From the NCBI GenBank assembly GCA_003567075.1, contig PXAU01000250.1, positions 1-22,192 of the forward strand: DNA of 22,192 bases. The letters run 5' to 3'. A model generated the notes under the pieces. That model was not told the DNA's origin and ran no database searches. It saw only the letters and a program-made list of their open reading frames with translations. Positions 14,182-20,903 of the stretch are shown here, in pieces. Source of the stretch: Trueperaceae bacterium. GTDB lineage: Bacteria; Deinococcota; Deinococci; Deinococcales; Trueperaceae. The number at the start of each line of letters is the position of its first letter. The first letter of the stretch is position 1. Position numbers and translations under genes: made by a program.

Positions 14182-14850
14182 GTGTTCTTCCGTCGGCCAG
14201 TGCCCGAAGGGCCCCGCGCCGAGCCGTGGCGCGCGTTCGCTGCGCGGTTGGAGTTGCGCGACGCCTCCGATCGCGCGGAGCGCATCCGGCGTTGGCTGGA
14301 CCTCGAGGGCGCCGCACTCGACCCGGTGTACCTGTTGCGCCGTGAGGGCCTGCCGAGCGTGTACGTGTTCGACGCGCTGCGAGAGCGTCGCGGGCCCAGC
14401 GGGGTGGTGCGGCAGTTGCGCAGCTACTGCCTGGTGCGCAGCGACGAGGTGATTGCCCGCCACGCCTTCCGCGCCCTGCCGCGGCAGGACAAGGTGCTGG
14501 AGTCGTTGCAGGCGAGCCGCAGCGGGGCGGTGCGGGTCGAACTCCCGCGCGACACCGCCTTCGACGGCGCGGTCAGCGTGTACGCGCGTGAGGTCGACGG
14601 CGCTGCAGCGCTCCTGACGACACCGGTGCGAGGGGTGCTGCGGCGGCTGCTGGTGGAGCGCGGCCTTGCCGACGCCAACGTGGTGGTGGGTGAGCGTCAC
14701 GTGGTGAGCAGCTTCGCCAGCGGCGAGGACGCCTCGCTCACGTCGTTGGAGCAGGTGCTGGCGGACACCGTCAGCCTGGTGTCGCTGCTGCCGGCGGTGC
14801 AGCGCGCGCACGACGAGCTGTTGCCCGACGACCTGCTCGACCTGGGGTGA
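14182..14850 (+). CDS. Hypothetical protein, family not recognised
   Basis: A soluble-looking protein of 222 residues, with no signal peptide or membrane helix. It is rich in Arg, Leu and acidic residues and has alternating helix- and strand-like blocks (RQLRSYCLVRSDEVIARHAF, VVVGERHVVSSF). The ending, LTSLEQVLADTVSLVSLL then DDLLDLG, looks like an amphipathic helix pair. I recognise no catalytic motif. The start is uncertain. GTG 14182 follows a TGC-TATGAC box by 6 nt, consistent with a leaderless start; GTG 14131 would add 17 residues but lacks a ribosome site and lies beside a hairpin. It lies between the MIP18-like gene and thyX. Confidence 0.7.
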   Translation: MFFRRPVPEGPRAEPWRAFAARLELRDASDRAERIRRWLDLEGAALDPVYLLRREGLPSVYVFDALRERRGPSGVVRQLRSYCLVRSDEVIARHAFRALPRQDKVLESLQASRSGAVRVELPRDTAFDGAVSVYAREVDGAAALLTTPVRGVLRRLLVERGLADANVVVGERHVVSSFASGEDASLTSLEQVLADTVSLVSLLPAVQRAHDELLPDDLLDLG

Positions 14851-14890
14851 CGCCTCGCGCCTGGGCGCACCTACCGCGACGCCGCTTCGG

Positions 14891-14896
14891 TAGGAT
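14891..14896 (+). promoter_or_regulatory. Leaderless-type -10 box of thyX
   Basis: TAGGAT ends 7 nt before ATG 14904. An in-frame ATG lies within the box (14895), but the downstream ATG fits a leaderless start better. No Shine-Dalgarno sequence is present. Confidence 0.5.
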
Positions 14897-14903
14897 GCCG
14901 GCC

Positions 14904-15815
14904 ATGGCCCACATCACCGTCCCGGCGGCCGAAGCGTTGCTGGATCAATGCCTCGACGTGCTCGACCACGGGTTCGTGCGGCTCGTCGACTACCTCGGCG
15001 GCGACGCCCGGGTGGTGCAGTCGGCGCGCGTGTCGTACGGCGAGGGCACCAAGACCGTGCGCGAGGATCGTGCGCTCATCGACTACCTGCTGCGCCATCG
15101 CCACACCAGCCCGTTCGAGCAAGTGATCCTCACCTTCCACGTCAAGATGCCGATCTTCGTCGCGCGCCAGTGGATCCGGCACCGTACCGCCCGGGTGAAC
15201 GAGATCAGCGGCCGCTACAGCGTCATGCGCGACGAGTTCTACCTGCCCCGTCCCGGCGAGGTGCGCTTCCAGTCGGCGCAGAACAAGCAGGGATCGGCGG
15301 AGGCCGAGGTGCCGGCAGCGCTGCGCGAGCGCGTCATCGCGGCGCTGCGCGCCGGCCAGGAACGGACCTACGGCGCCTACGAGGGGTTGCTCGAGGACGG
15401 CATCGCACGCGAGTTGGCACGCATCAACCTGCCGCTCTCGCTCTACACCGAGATGTACTGGCAGATCGATCTCAACAACCTCTTCCACTTCCTGCGCCTG
15501 CGGCTCGACTGGCATGCCCAGTACGAGATCCGCGCCTACGGTGACGCCATCGCCCGCTGCGTCCAGGCGGTGGCGCCGCTCTCCTTCGAGACCTTCGAGG
15601 AGCACGTGCTCCACGCCGAGACGCTGTCGCGCAGCGAGCTTGAGGCGGTGCGCGCTGCGCTCGATCCGGCCCGCCTGGAAGCGTCGCTCGTGGCACTCGG
15701 CATGCGCCGTACGCGTCGCGACGAACTCTGGCGCAAGCTGCGCTTGCCGGGGCCTCGCGCCGGCGGGGCCGACGAGGTGCAGTGCGCCGGACGCGAGGGC
15801 GAGGAGACCGACTGA
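14904..15815 (+). CDS. thyX: Flavin-dependent thymidylate synthase
   Basis: Makes dTMP from dUMP with FAD, NADPH and methylene-tetrahydrofolate. It replaces ThyA in organisms lacking it, and unlike ThyA it regenerates tetrahydrofolate directly. At 303 residues it is somewhat long for ThyX. The signature RHRxxxxNExSxR is complete: Arg92-His93-Arg94, Asn98, Glu99, Ser101, Arg103. HTSPFEQVILTFHVKMPIFV before it and YWQIDLNNLFHFLRLRLD after it are typical core blocks. The last 25 or so residues (GPRAGGADEVQ...) look like an unconserved tail. It is followed after 3 nt by rlmH. Confidence 0.96.
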   Translation: MAHITVPAAEALLDQCLDVLDHGFVRLVDYLGGDARVVQSARVSYGEGTKTVREDRALIDYLLRHRHTSPFEQVILTFHVKMPIFVARQWIRHRTARVNEISGRYSVMRDEFYLPRPGEVRFQSAQNKQGSAEAEVPAALRERVIAALRAGQERTYGAYEGLLEDGIARELARINLPLSLYTEMYWQIDLNNLFHFLRLRLDWHAQYEIRAYGDAIARCVQAVAPLSFETFEEHVLHAETLSRSELEAVRAALDPARLEASLVALGMRRTRRDELWRKLRLPGPRAGGADEVQCAGREGEETD

Positions 15816-15818
15816 CGC

Positions 15819-16289
15819 GTGCGGTACCTGGTGGTGATCATGGGGCGGCACGACCGCGGTCCCTTCGCTGCGGCGGTCGAGCGCTACCGTGCACGCCTCG
15901 ACGGGCTCGCCGGTGGGCTCGAACTGCGGAGCCTGAAGGCCTCGCGCGCGGCGACGGTCGCCGCGCGGCGTCGGGCGGATGCGGCCACGCTGTTGGCAGC
16001 CGCTCGTGGCGCCGGAGGGCGCAGCGTGCTCCTGGACGAGCGCGGCAGACGCTTCACCACGCCCGCGCTGGCCCGTCACGTGGGCGCCCTCGAGCAGCGC
16101 GGTGAGGGGCGTTTGACGCTCCTGTTGGGTGCGGCCGACGGGGTCGATTCGAGCCTGCGCGACCAGGTGGACGACTGCTGGTCGTTGTCGCCGCTGACGT
16201 TGTCGCACGAGGTGGCGCTGGTGGTGCTGCTCGAGCAGCTCTACCGTCTGACCAGCCTGATGCGGGGGCACCCCTACCACCGTGCCTGA
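15819..16289 (+). CDS. rlmH: 23S rRNA pseudouridine-1915 N3-methyltransferase RlmH
   Basis: A SPOUT-class methyltransferase acting on the assembled 70S ribosome at the decoding-centre helix 69. It has 156 residues from GTG 15819, which lies 3 nt after the thyX stop. The SAM-binding knot is LTLLLGAADGVD; LSPLTLSHEVALVVLLEQLYR and the terminal GHPYHRA match the family end block. The N-terminal half is more divergent and Arg/Ala-rich. Cotranscription with thyX is likely. Confidence 0.94.
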   Translation: MRYLVVIMGRHDRGPFAAAVERYRARLDGLAGGLELRSLKASRAATVAARRRADAATLLAAARGAGGRSVLLDERGRRFTTPALARHVGALEQRGEGRLTLLLGAADGVDSSLRDQVDDCWSLSPLTLSHEVALVVLLEQLYRLTSLMRGHPYHRA

Positions 16290-16448
16290 CGGGTTCCGCC
16301 CCCTTCCATGGCAGACATGAGAGGCCTGGACGCGTCAGGGACAGCACCCTTGCTCTCTCATGAGCAAATCGTGAGTGACATGCTTCACGAGGCCGCGTCG
16401 TAGCGTCCCAGACGGGGCAAGTGCCCTCTCATCGCCCGTTCATGCCGG
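16290..16448. promoter_or_regulatory. Non-coding region upstream of slpA with short repeats
   Basis: This is the left part of a 387-bp gene-free gap. CATGAGAG (16316-16323) is the inverse of CTCTCATG (16355-16362), and CTCTCAT recurs at 16426-16432, just before the promoter. TCGTGA (16369-16374) and TCACGA (16385-16390) form a second inverted pair. These could be operator sites for slpA; no terminator with a T-run is seen for rlmH. Confidence 0.4.
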
Positions 16449-16478
16449 TTGACACCCTGCCTCCGCGTGTGAGATACT
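16449..16478 (+). promoter_or_regulatory. Strong promoter of slpA
   Basis: A perfect TTGACA (16449-16454), an 18-bp spacer and GATACT (16473-16478) preceded by TGA (extended -10). It is the best sigma-70-type promoter in the window, as expected for an abundant surface protein. RNA would start near 16485, beginning almost at a small hairpin (GACCG 16487-16491 with CGGTC 16497-16501). Confidence 0.8.
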
Positions 16479-16512
16479 CGGGAACGGACCGACGGGCGGT
16501 CTGGCGTCGCAC

Positions 16513-16532
16513 GGAAGGAGGTGCTTCCCTTG
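16513..16532 (+). promoter_or_regulatory. Upstream Shine-Dalgarno and TTG in the slpA leader
   Basis: GGAAGGAGGT (16513-16522) is the most complete ribosome site in the window. It lies 7 nt before a TTG (16530-16532) in frame with slpA, with no stop between. GGAAG and CTTCC (16524-16528) can pair, presenting GAGGTG in a loop. It may start an extended N terminus, load ribosomes for slpA, or be regulatory. Confidence 0.55.
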
Positions 16533-16676
16533 AATCGGCGTCAGCGAGGCCCCGAGGTTCGGACCCGGATGGTCGACCGTGACCGACCGCGGTGGCGAGG
16601 AAACACGGACACTCCCCCGCAACGGCACGGATGGCCCCTGGGTCGCGTTCGACACATCGATTCAAGGGGTACACAC

Positions 16677-19600
16677 ATGAACCGAATCCTCATCACGCTC
16701 CTGGCGGCAACGCTCGTCGGTGGCATGGCCTTCTCCCAGGCGTTCCCGGACATCCCGGTGAACCACTGGGCGGGCGACGCCGTCGAAGAGATCGCCGACC
16801 TCGGAATCGTCATCGGCTTCCCCGATGGCACCTTCCGCGGTAACGAAGCCTTCACCCGCTATCAGGCCGCCCTGGTGATCAGCCGGCTCCTCGCCGTCGT
16901 CGACGCCAACATGGAGGCCGAACTCGCCGGCGTGCGCGGTGCGCTGCAGGACCTGGCCTCCGACGTGGCGGCCCAGGGCGTGCGCCTCGCCGCGGCCGAG
17001 AGCGCCATCGCTGGCATCAGCGATGACGTGGCCGCCGACAGCGCGCGCCTGAGCGCGCTCGAAGATGCCCTCGCCGCCCTCGAGGCGGAGATGGCCGACC
17101 CGACCGCCCTGCGCGACCTGCAGAACCAGGTCGCCTCGCTGCGCGTCGCCGTCGACACCGCCCAAGCCACCGCCGAAGCGGCCGACGCCCGTGCCGGCGA
17201 GGCCCTCGACGCTGCGGCCATGAACGCCGAGGCCATCGAGGCCGTGCGCGAGTTGGCGATGGCCGCGGGCGAGAGCGCCGCTGCTGCCGCCGACGCTGCC
17301 GAGGCGGCTGCCGCCTCCGCGGCCGCCGCCGGTGACGCCGCCTCCGCCAACGCTGCTGCGATCGAAGGGGTCCGCGCCCTGGCGCAGGCCGCCGCCGACG
17401 CTGCAGCCGAGGCCGACGCCCGCGCCGCTGCTGCCGCCGACGCTGCCGCCGCGAACGCGGCTGCCATCGAGGACGTCCGCGCCCTGGCGATGGCCGCCGA
17501 CGCCGCCGCTGGCGCCGCTGCTGACGCCGCCGCCGCTGCCGCCACCGCCGCTGCCGAGGCCGGCGCCGCGGCGGGCGACGCCGCCGGTGCCGCCGAGATG
17601 GCCGGCGCCCGCGCCGACGCCGCCGCTGCCCGCGCCGACGCCGCCTACGACCTGGCCCTGCAGGCCCTGGCCGAGGGGGACGCCAACGCCGGCGACATCG
17701 CCGCGCTCAACCGCGCGCTGCAGATCCTCAGCGACCGCGTCGACGGCCTCGCCGCCGTGCCGCCGGTCGAGATCCCCGAAGTCGACCTGTCCGGCCTCGA
17801 GGCCGGCATCGAGCGCAACGCCGGTGACATCGCCAACATCCGCGAGTTCGTCATCCTCCTGCGCCGCGAGCAGGTCGCCCTGCGCGACCGCGTCTCGGCC
17901 CTCGAGGCCGCCGACGAAGCGATGGCCGAGGCGCTCAGCGACCTCGACGACCGCGTCGCCACCCTCGAGCGCACTGCGCTGCAGATCAGCGGCAGCATCT
18001 CGCTGACGTACAACGTCGTGCGCTTCGCCGACTGCGTCGCCGACTGCGGCTTCGACGTCGACCGCGTCTACGGCATCGGCTTCGACCGCGACATGGGCCG
18101 CTCCTTCCTGAGCACCGGCGCCACCCGCGCCAACCCGGCCCAGGAGCTGCGCGAGTTCACCGCCCCCAGCGGCTTCAGCTCGACGCTGTCGATCAGCGTG
18201 ATCGGCAACCAGGCCTTCGACGGCACCAGCCACCCGCGCGGCCTCGACGCCTTCTCGGCCGTGGCCGACCTGGACTTCGTCCGCACCCCGCTCGTCGACG
18301 TCGACGGCGACCCCTTCACCGGCTACGTGCTGCGCGTCCGCAGCGTCACCACCCACTTCGACCCGATCGGCTCCGAGCCGCTCGAGTTCGAGTTCGGTGA
18401 CGACGTCGACGTCACGTTCACGCCGTACGTGTTCGTGATCGAAGATGAGGTCGGCTACCTGGCCCGCGTCGGCTCGCCCGACTTCTTGGCCTTCCTGTCG
18501 CCCAAGCTGTGGATCGCCTACACCGACCCGGCGAACGACGGCACCACCAACCGCACCGCCATCCGCGGCACCATGGCCCCCAGCCTCGGCGACGCCGTGC
18601 AGCTCTCGGGCGGCTTCTCGCTGGCCCGCAGCGCGGTCAACACCTTGGACAAGGACGACGTCCTCGACGACAACGTCGAGACGCTGGTCTGGGGCCTCGA
18701 CGGCTCCGTGGGCCTGCTCGGCCTCGTCGACCTCGACTTCGAGTACGCCGCCAACACCGAAGACGACACCAGCGTGCTGTTCGTCAAGGCGATGGTCGAC
18801 GGTGGCTCGCTGCCGATCCTCAACTCGCTGGCCGGTAACTTCCGCGACGTCAACGCGGGCTGGGACGGCATCTTCAGCTCGCCCGGCGACGCCTCCGACG
18901 ACTTCCCCTTCGCGCTTGACCAGACTGGCTTCGGCGTCGAGGGCAGCCTCGGGCTGTTCATCCTCGACGTGACGGCCTTCTTCGACAACTACAGCACCGC
19001 AGCCGACGACTCCGTCACCGCCTTCGGTGTCTACGCCGACGTCGACCTGTTCGTCGGCTTCTCGGTCGAGGGCTGGTTCGAGTCCGTCTCCGTCAACGGC
19101 GTCACCGCCGACGACAACGACGGCTTCGTGCGCGAGTCCCAGGGTTACGACTACATGGACGGCGACTACGAGACCCAGTTCGGTGTCGCGCTGGTCCACG
19201 ACGGTGGCGCCGACAACGCGCTCATCCGCAACCTGGACATCGAAGTCAGCTACCGCCGCTTCAACGAGGACTTCAGCGGCAGCGACCTCGAAGCCCTCGT
19301 CGAGTACGAGCTCGACATCGGCTTCGTGGCCCTGCAGCCCTACGTCGGCTACCAGATGTTCGACGACAACCGCGCCACGCGGTCGCAGTACAACGAGCTG
19401 ATCGCCGGCACCGGCCTGCAGACCTCGGCCTTCGACTTCGGCATCGTCAAGCCCAGCTTGGTGGCCGCGGTCAACTTCCGCAGCACCGATTACGGTGCCG
19501 AGAACACCGCCGGTACCTTCACTGCCACCGAACTGCAGTGGAGCGTGGGCCTCGTCCTCGACGAGTTCCTCTTCGGCGAGTTCTCGACCCTGAGCGGCCG

Positions 19601-19838
19601 CTACGGCCAGTACACCGGCACCAACGTGACCACCTTCGCCACGCCGGGCGTCGGTGCGGTCCCCGGCGTCGGCGTCGATGCCGACCGCGGCGGCGAATCC
19701 ACCACGACCCAGGGTTGGGAAGTGGAGTGGGACTACCGCGACCTCGTCTTCGCCTACGGCGTGTACAGCACGTCCGACACGGTGCTCGGCGAGCGCTCCG
19801 CGCAGCAGTTCCGCGTCTCCTACCGCGTCGACTTCTGA
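16677..19838 (+). CDS. slpA: SlpA-type S-layer/outer-membrane protein: SLH, coiled coil, beta-barrel
   Basis: The main envelope protein of Deinococcota: it spans from the peptidoglycan layer to the outer surface and forms a porin-like trimer. 1053 residues. Signal peptide 1-22 (MNRILITLLAATLVGGMAFS). SLH domain about 23-85 (FPDIPVNHW, GFPDGTF, FTRYQAA), which binds cell-wall polymer. Ala-rich coiled coil about 86-430, with NAxAIExVRxLA blocks at Asn183, Asn225 and Asn260, spaced 42 and 35 residues (multiples of 7). The beta-barrel runs from about 435 to the end, with alternating strands (LTYNVVRF, FRVSYRVDF) and a terminal Phe as in barrels folded by BamA. The only two cysteines are Cys453 and Cys457. 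Codons end strongly in C, as expected for high expression. ATG 16677 gives a classical signal peptide; AAGGGGT upstream is a modest ribosome site. Confidence 0.92.
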   Translation: MNRILITLLAATLVGGMAFSQAFPDIPVNHWAGDAVEEIADLGIVIGFPDGTFRGNEAFTRYQAALVISRLLAVVDANMEAELAGVRGALQDLASDVAAQGVRLAAAESAIAGISDDVAADSARLSALEDALAALEAEMADPTALRDLQNQVASLRVAVDTAQATAEAADARAGEALDAAAMNAEAIEAVRELAMAAGESAAAAADAAEAAAASAAAAGDAASANAAAIEGVRALAQAAADAAAEADARAAAAADAAAANAAAIEDVRALAMAADAAAGAAADAAAAAATAAAEAGAAAGDAAGAAEMAGARADAAAARADAAYDLALQALAEGDANAGDIAALNRALQILSDRVDGLAAVPPVEIPEVDLSGLEAGIERNAGDIANIREFVILLRREQVALRDRVSALEAADEAMAEALSDLDDRVATLERTALQISGSISLTYNVVRFADCVADCGFDVDRVYGIGFDRDMGRSFLSTGATRANPAQELREFTAPSGFSSTLSISVIGNQAFDGTSHPRGLDAFSAVADLDFVRTPLVDVDGDPFTGYVLRVRSVTTHFDPIGSEPLEFEFGDDVDVTFTPYVFVIEDEVGYLARVGSPDFLAFLSPKLWIAYTDPANDGTTNRTAIRGTMAPSLGDAVQLSGGFSLARSAVNTLDKDDVLDDNVETLVWGLDGSVGLLGLVDLDFEYAANTEDDTSVLFVKAMVDGGSLPILNSLAGNFRDVNAGWDGIFSSPGDASDDFPFALDQTGFGVEGSLGLFILDVTAFFDNYSTAADDSVTAFGVYADVDLFVGFSVEGWFESVSVNGVTADDNDGFVRESQGYDYMDGDYETQFGVALVHDGGADNALIRNLDIEVSYRRFNEDFSGSDLEALVEYELDIGFVALQPYVGYQMFDDNRATRSQYNELIAGTGLQTSAFDFGIVKPSLVAAVNFRSTDYGAENTAGTFTATELQWSVGLVLDEFLFGEFSTLSGRYGQYTGTNVTTFATPGVGAVPGVGVDADRGGESTTTQGWEVEWDYRDLVFAYGVYSTSDTVLGERSAQQFRVSYRVDF

Positions 19839-19867
19839 TCGCCTGAACTGATCCAGACTCGACGACA

Positions 19868-19899
19868 GCGCGCCCCGGTCCTCGCAGGCCGGGGCGCGC
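19868..19899 (+). terminator. Intrinsic terminator of slpA
   Basis: GCGCGCCCCGG (19868-19878) pairs with CCGGGGCGCGC (19889-19899), extendable by two pairs to a 6-nt loop. It is followed by GCTTTC, a short T-tract. It lies 30 bp after the slpA stop and is the clearest terminator in the window. Confidence 0.85.
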
Positions 19900-19919
19900 G
19901 CTTTCGTGAGGTTCTTCTG

Positions 19920-19937
19920 CCGCGGCCGAAGCCGCGG
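19920..19937 (-). terminator. Hairpin with UUCG loop downstream of the lipid kinase gene
   Basis: On the minus strand a perfect 7-bp stem CCGCGGC/GCCGCGG closes a TTCG tetraloop with a C-G closing pair, the very stable type. It lies 27 bp after the kinase stop. It lacks a T-run, so it may be an RNA 3'-end stabiliser; the slpA terminator beyond it could stop remaining transcripts. Confidence 0.5.
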
Positions 19938-19953
19938 CGCCGGCCGAGACGCC

Positions 19954-19973
19954 CTCAGCCGGGCTCAGCCGGG
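19954..19973 (-). repeat. 10-bp tandem duplication over the lipid kinase stop codon
   Basis: CTCAGCCGGG occurs twice in a row (19954-19963 and 19964-19973, plus-strand sequence). The second copy contains the real stop (TCA at 19965-19967, read on the minus strand as TGA). Confidence 0.85.
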
Positions 19974-20849
19974 CTTCGGTGCGAGGACCGTCAAGCGGGC
20001 GGGCTCCAGGCACACGTCGAAGGAGGCCGCCTGGTCGCCCAAGCCCTCGCCGTCGGCATGCGCCACCACCGGCGCCGACCACCGCACGCGCACCTGGCGG
20101 CCACGGTGGAGACGGATGCGAGGGTGGCCCAGGTGGCGGCCGCGCATGAGGCTCGGTAGCAGCGCGAGGGTGCTGGCGCGGCCGAAGCGGCCCGCGATCA
20201 CGACGTCGAGCTGGCCGTCGTCGGTGCTGGCGGTGGGCGCGAACAGGAAGGAGCCGCCGGCGCGCGGCCCGTTCTGCACCCCCACCATCAAGGCCGGCCC
20301 GTCGTGCACCTCCTGGCCGTCGACGGATACCTGCACCTCGCGGAGCGCGAAGTCGCGCATGGCGGTCACGATGCCGAAGAGGTAACGGCCCAAGCCACGG
20401 TAGAGCCGCGGCGCGTGCTCGATGCGGCGCGCCACGTCGGCGTCGAAACCGCTTCCGAAACCGTTCACGAACTGCTCGCCGTTCACGACGCCGACGTCCA
20501 CCTGGCGGACGTGGCCGTTGGTGAGCGTACGCACCGCGGCGTCGACGTCGAATCGGTCGACGCCGAGGGCGAATGCGAAGTCGTCGCCGGAACCGGTCGG
20601 CACCAGTCCCATGGTGAAGCCGCGGCGCAGGCAGCCGATGGCGACCTCGTGGATGGTGCCGTCGCCGCCCACCGCCACGGGCACCGCGTCGCCGGGGAGG
20701 GCGGAGACGAGCTCGGTCGCGTGGTGCCTGCCCGTGGTGCGGTGCACCTCGACCGGCATGCCGGCGCGCTCGAGCGAGCCCACCATGCGCTCCAGCCAAG
20801 GCAGGCCGCGCCCTCGGCCGGCGATGGGGTTCACCACCAAGTGCAGCAT
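19965..20849 (-). CDS. Diacylglycerol kinase family lipid kinase (YegS/DgkB-like)
   Basis: Phosphorylates diacylglycerol or a related lipid at the inner membrane face, feeding phospholipid turnover. 294 residues, standard for the family. VVNPIAGRGRG (5-15) opens the catalytic domain; the nucleotide-binding motif GGDGT is at 61-65 (VAVGGDGTIHEV); PTGSGDDFA (84-92) replaces the common PxGTGNDFA. NGFGSGFDADVARR begins the C-terminal beta domain. DDGQLDVVIAGR and HADGEG near the end are typical. The exact lipid cannot be told from sequence. It converges on slpA and is divergent from the GlmU-like gene. Confidence 0.92.
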   Translation of the reverse strand: MLHLVVNPIAGRGRGLPWLERMVGSLERAGMPVEVHRTTGRHHATELVSALPGDAVPVAVGGDGTIHEVAIGCLRRGFTMGLVPTGSGDDFAFALGVDRFDVDAAVRTLTNGHVRQVDVGVVNGEQFVNGFGSGFDADVARRIEHAPRLYRGLGRYLFGIVTAMRDFALREVQVSVDGQEVHDGPALMVGVQNGPRAGGSFLFAPTASTDDGQLDVVIAGRFGRASTLALLPSLMRGRHLGHPRIRLHRGRQVRVRWSAPVVAHADGEGLGDQAASFDVCLEPARLTVLAPKPG

Positions 20850-20858
20850 GACCTGCGA

Positions 20859-20864
20859 ATCCTA
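20859..20864 (-). promoter_or_regulatory. Leaderless-type -10 box of the lipid kinase gene
   Basis: On the minus strand TAGGAT ends 9 nt before the ATG (20849). No Shine-Dalgarno sequence is visible in the gap. Confidence 0.45.
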
Positions 20865-20891
20865 CCCCCTCGGCGCGGCTCGCGCCTCGGG

Positions 20892-20897
20892 TACAGT
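20892..20897 (+). promoter_or_regulatory. Leaderless-type -10 box of the GlmU-like gene
   Basis: TACAGT ends 6 nt before ATG 20904 with no ribosome site in between. It lies 28 bp from the divergent kinase box, so the two promoters share a very short region. Confidence 0.5.
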
Positions 20898-20903
20898 GCC
20901 GGC

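Noticed and set aside
17260..17650. Low-complexity DNA suggesting an assembly error
   Set aside because: The frame is unbroken and repeats are in heptad register, as expected for a coiled-coil stalk.
16662..19199. Open frame of about 845 codons antisense to slpA
   Set aside because: It mirrors the strongly biased GCC/GAC codons of slpA, giving a Gly/Val/Asp-rich pseudo-protein with no family features. Antisense open frames of this kind are common at high GC.
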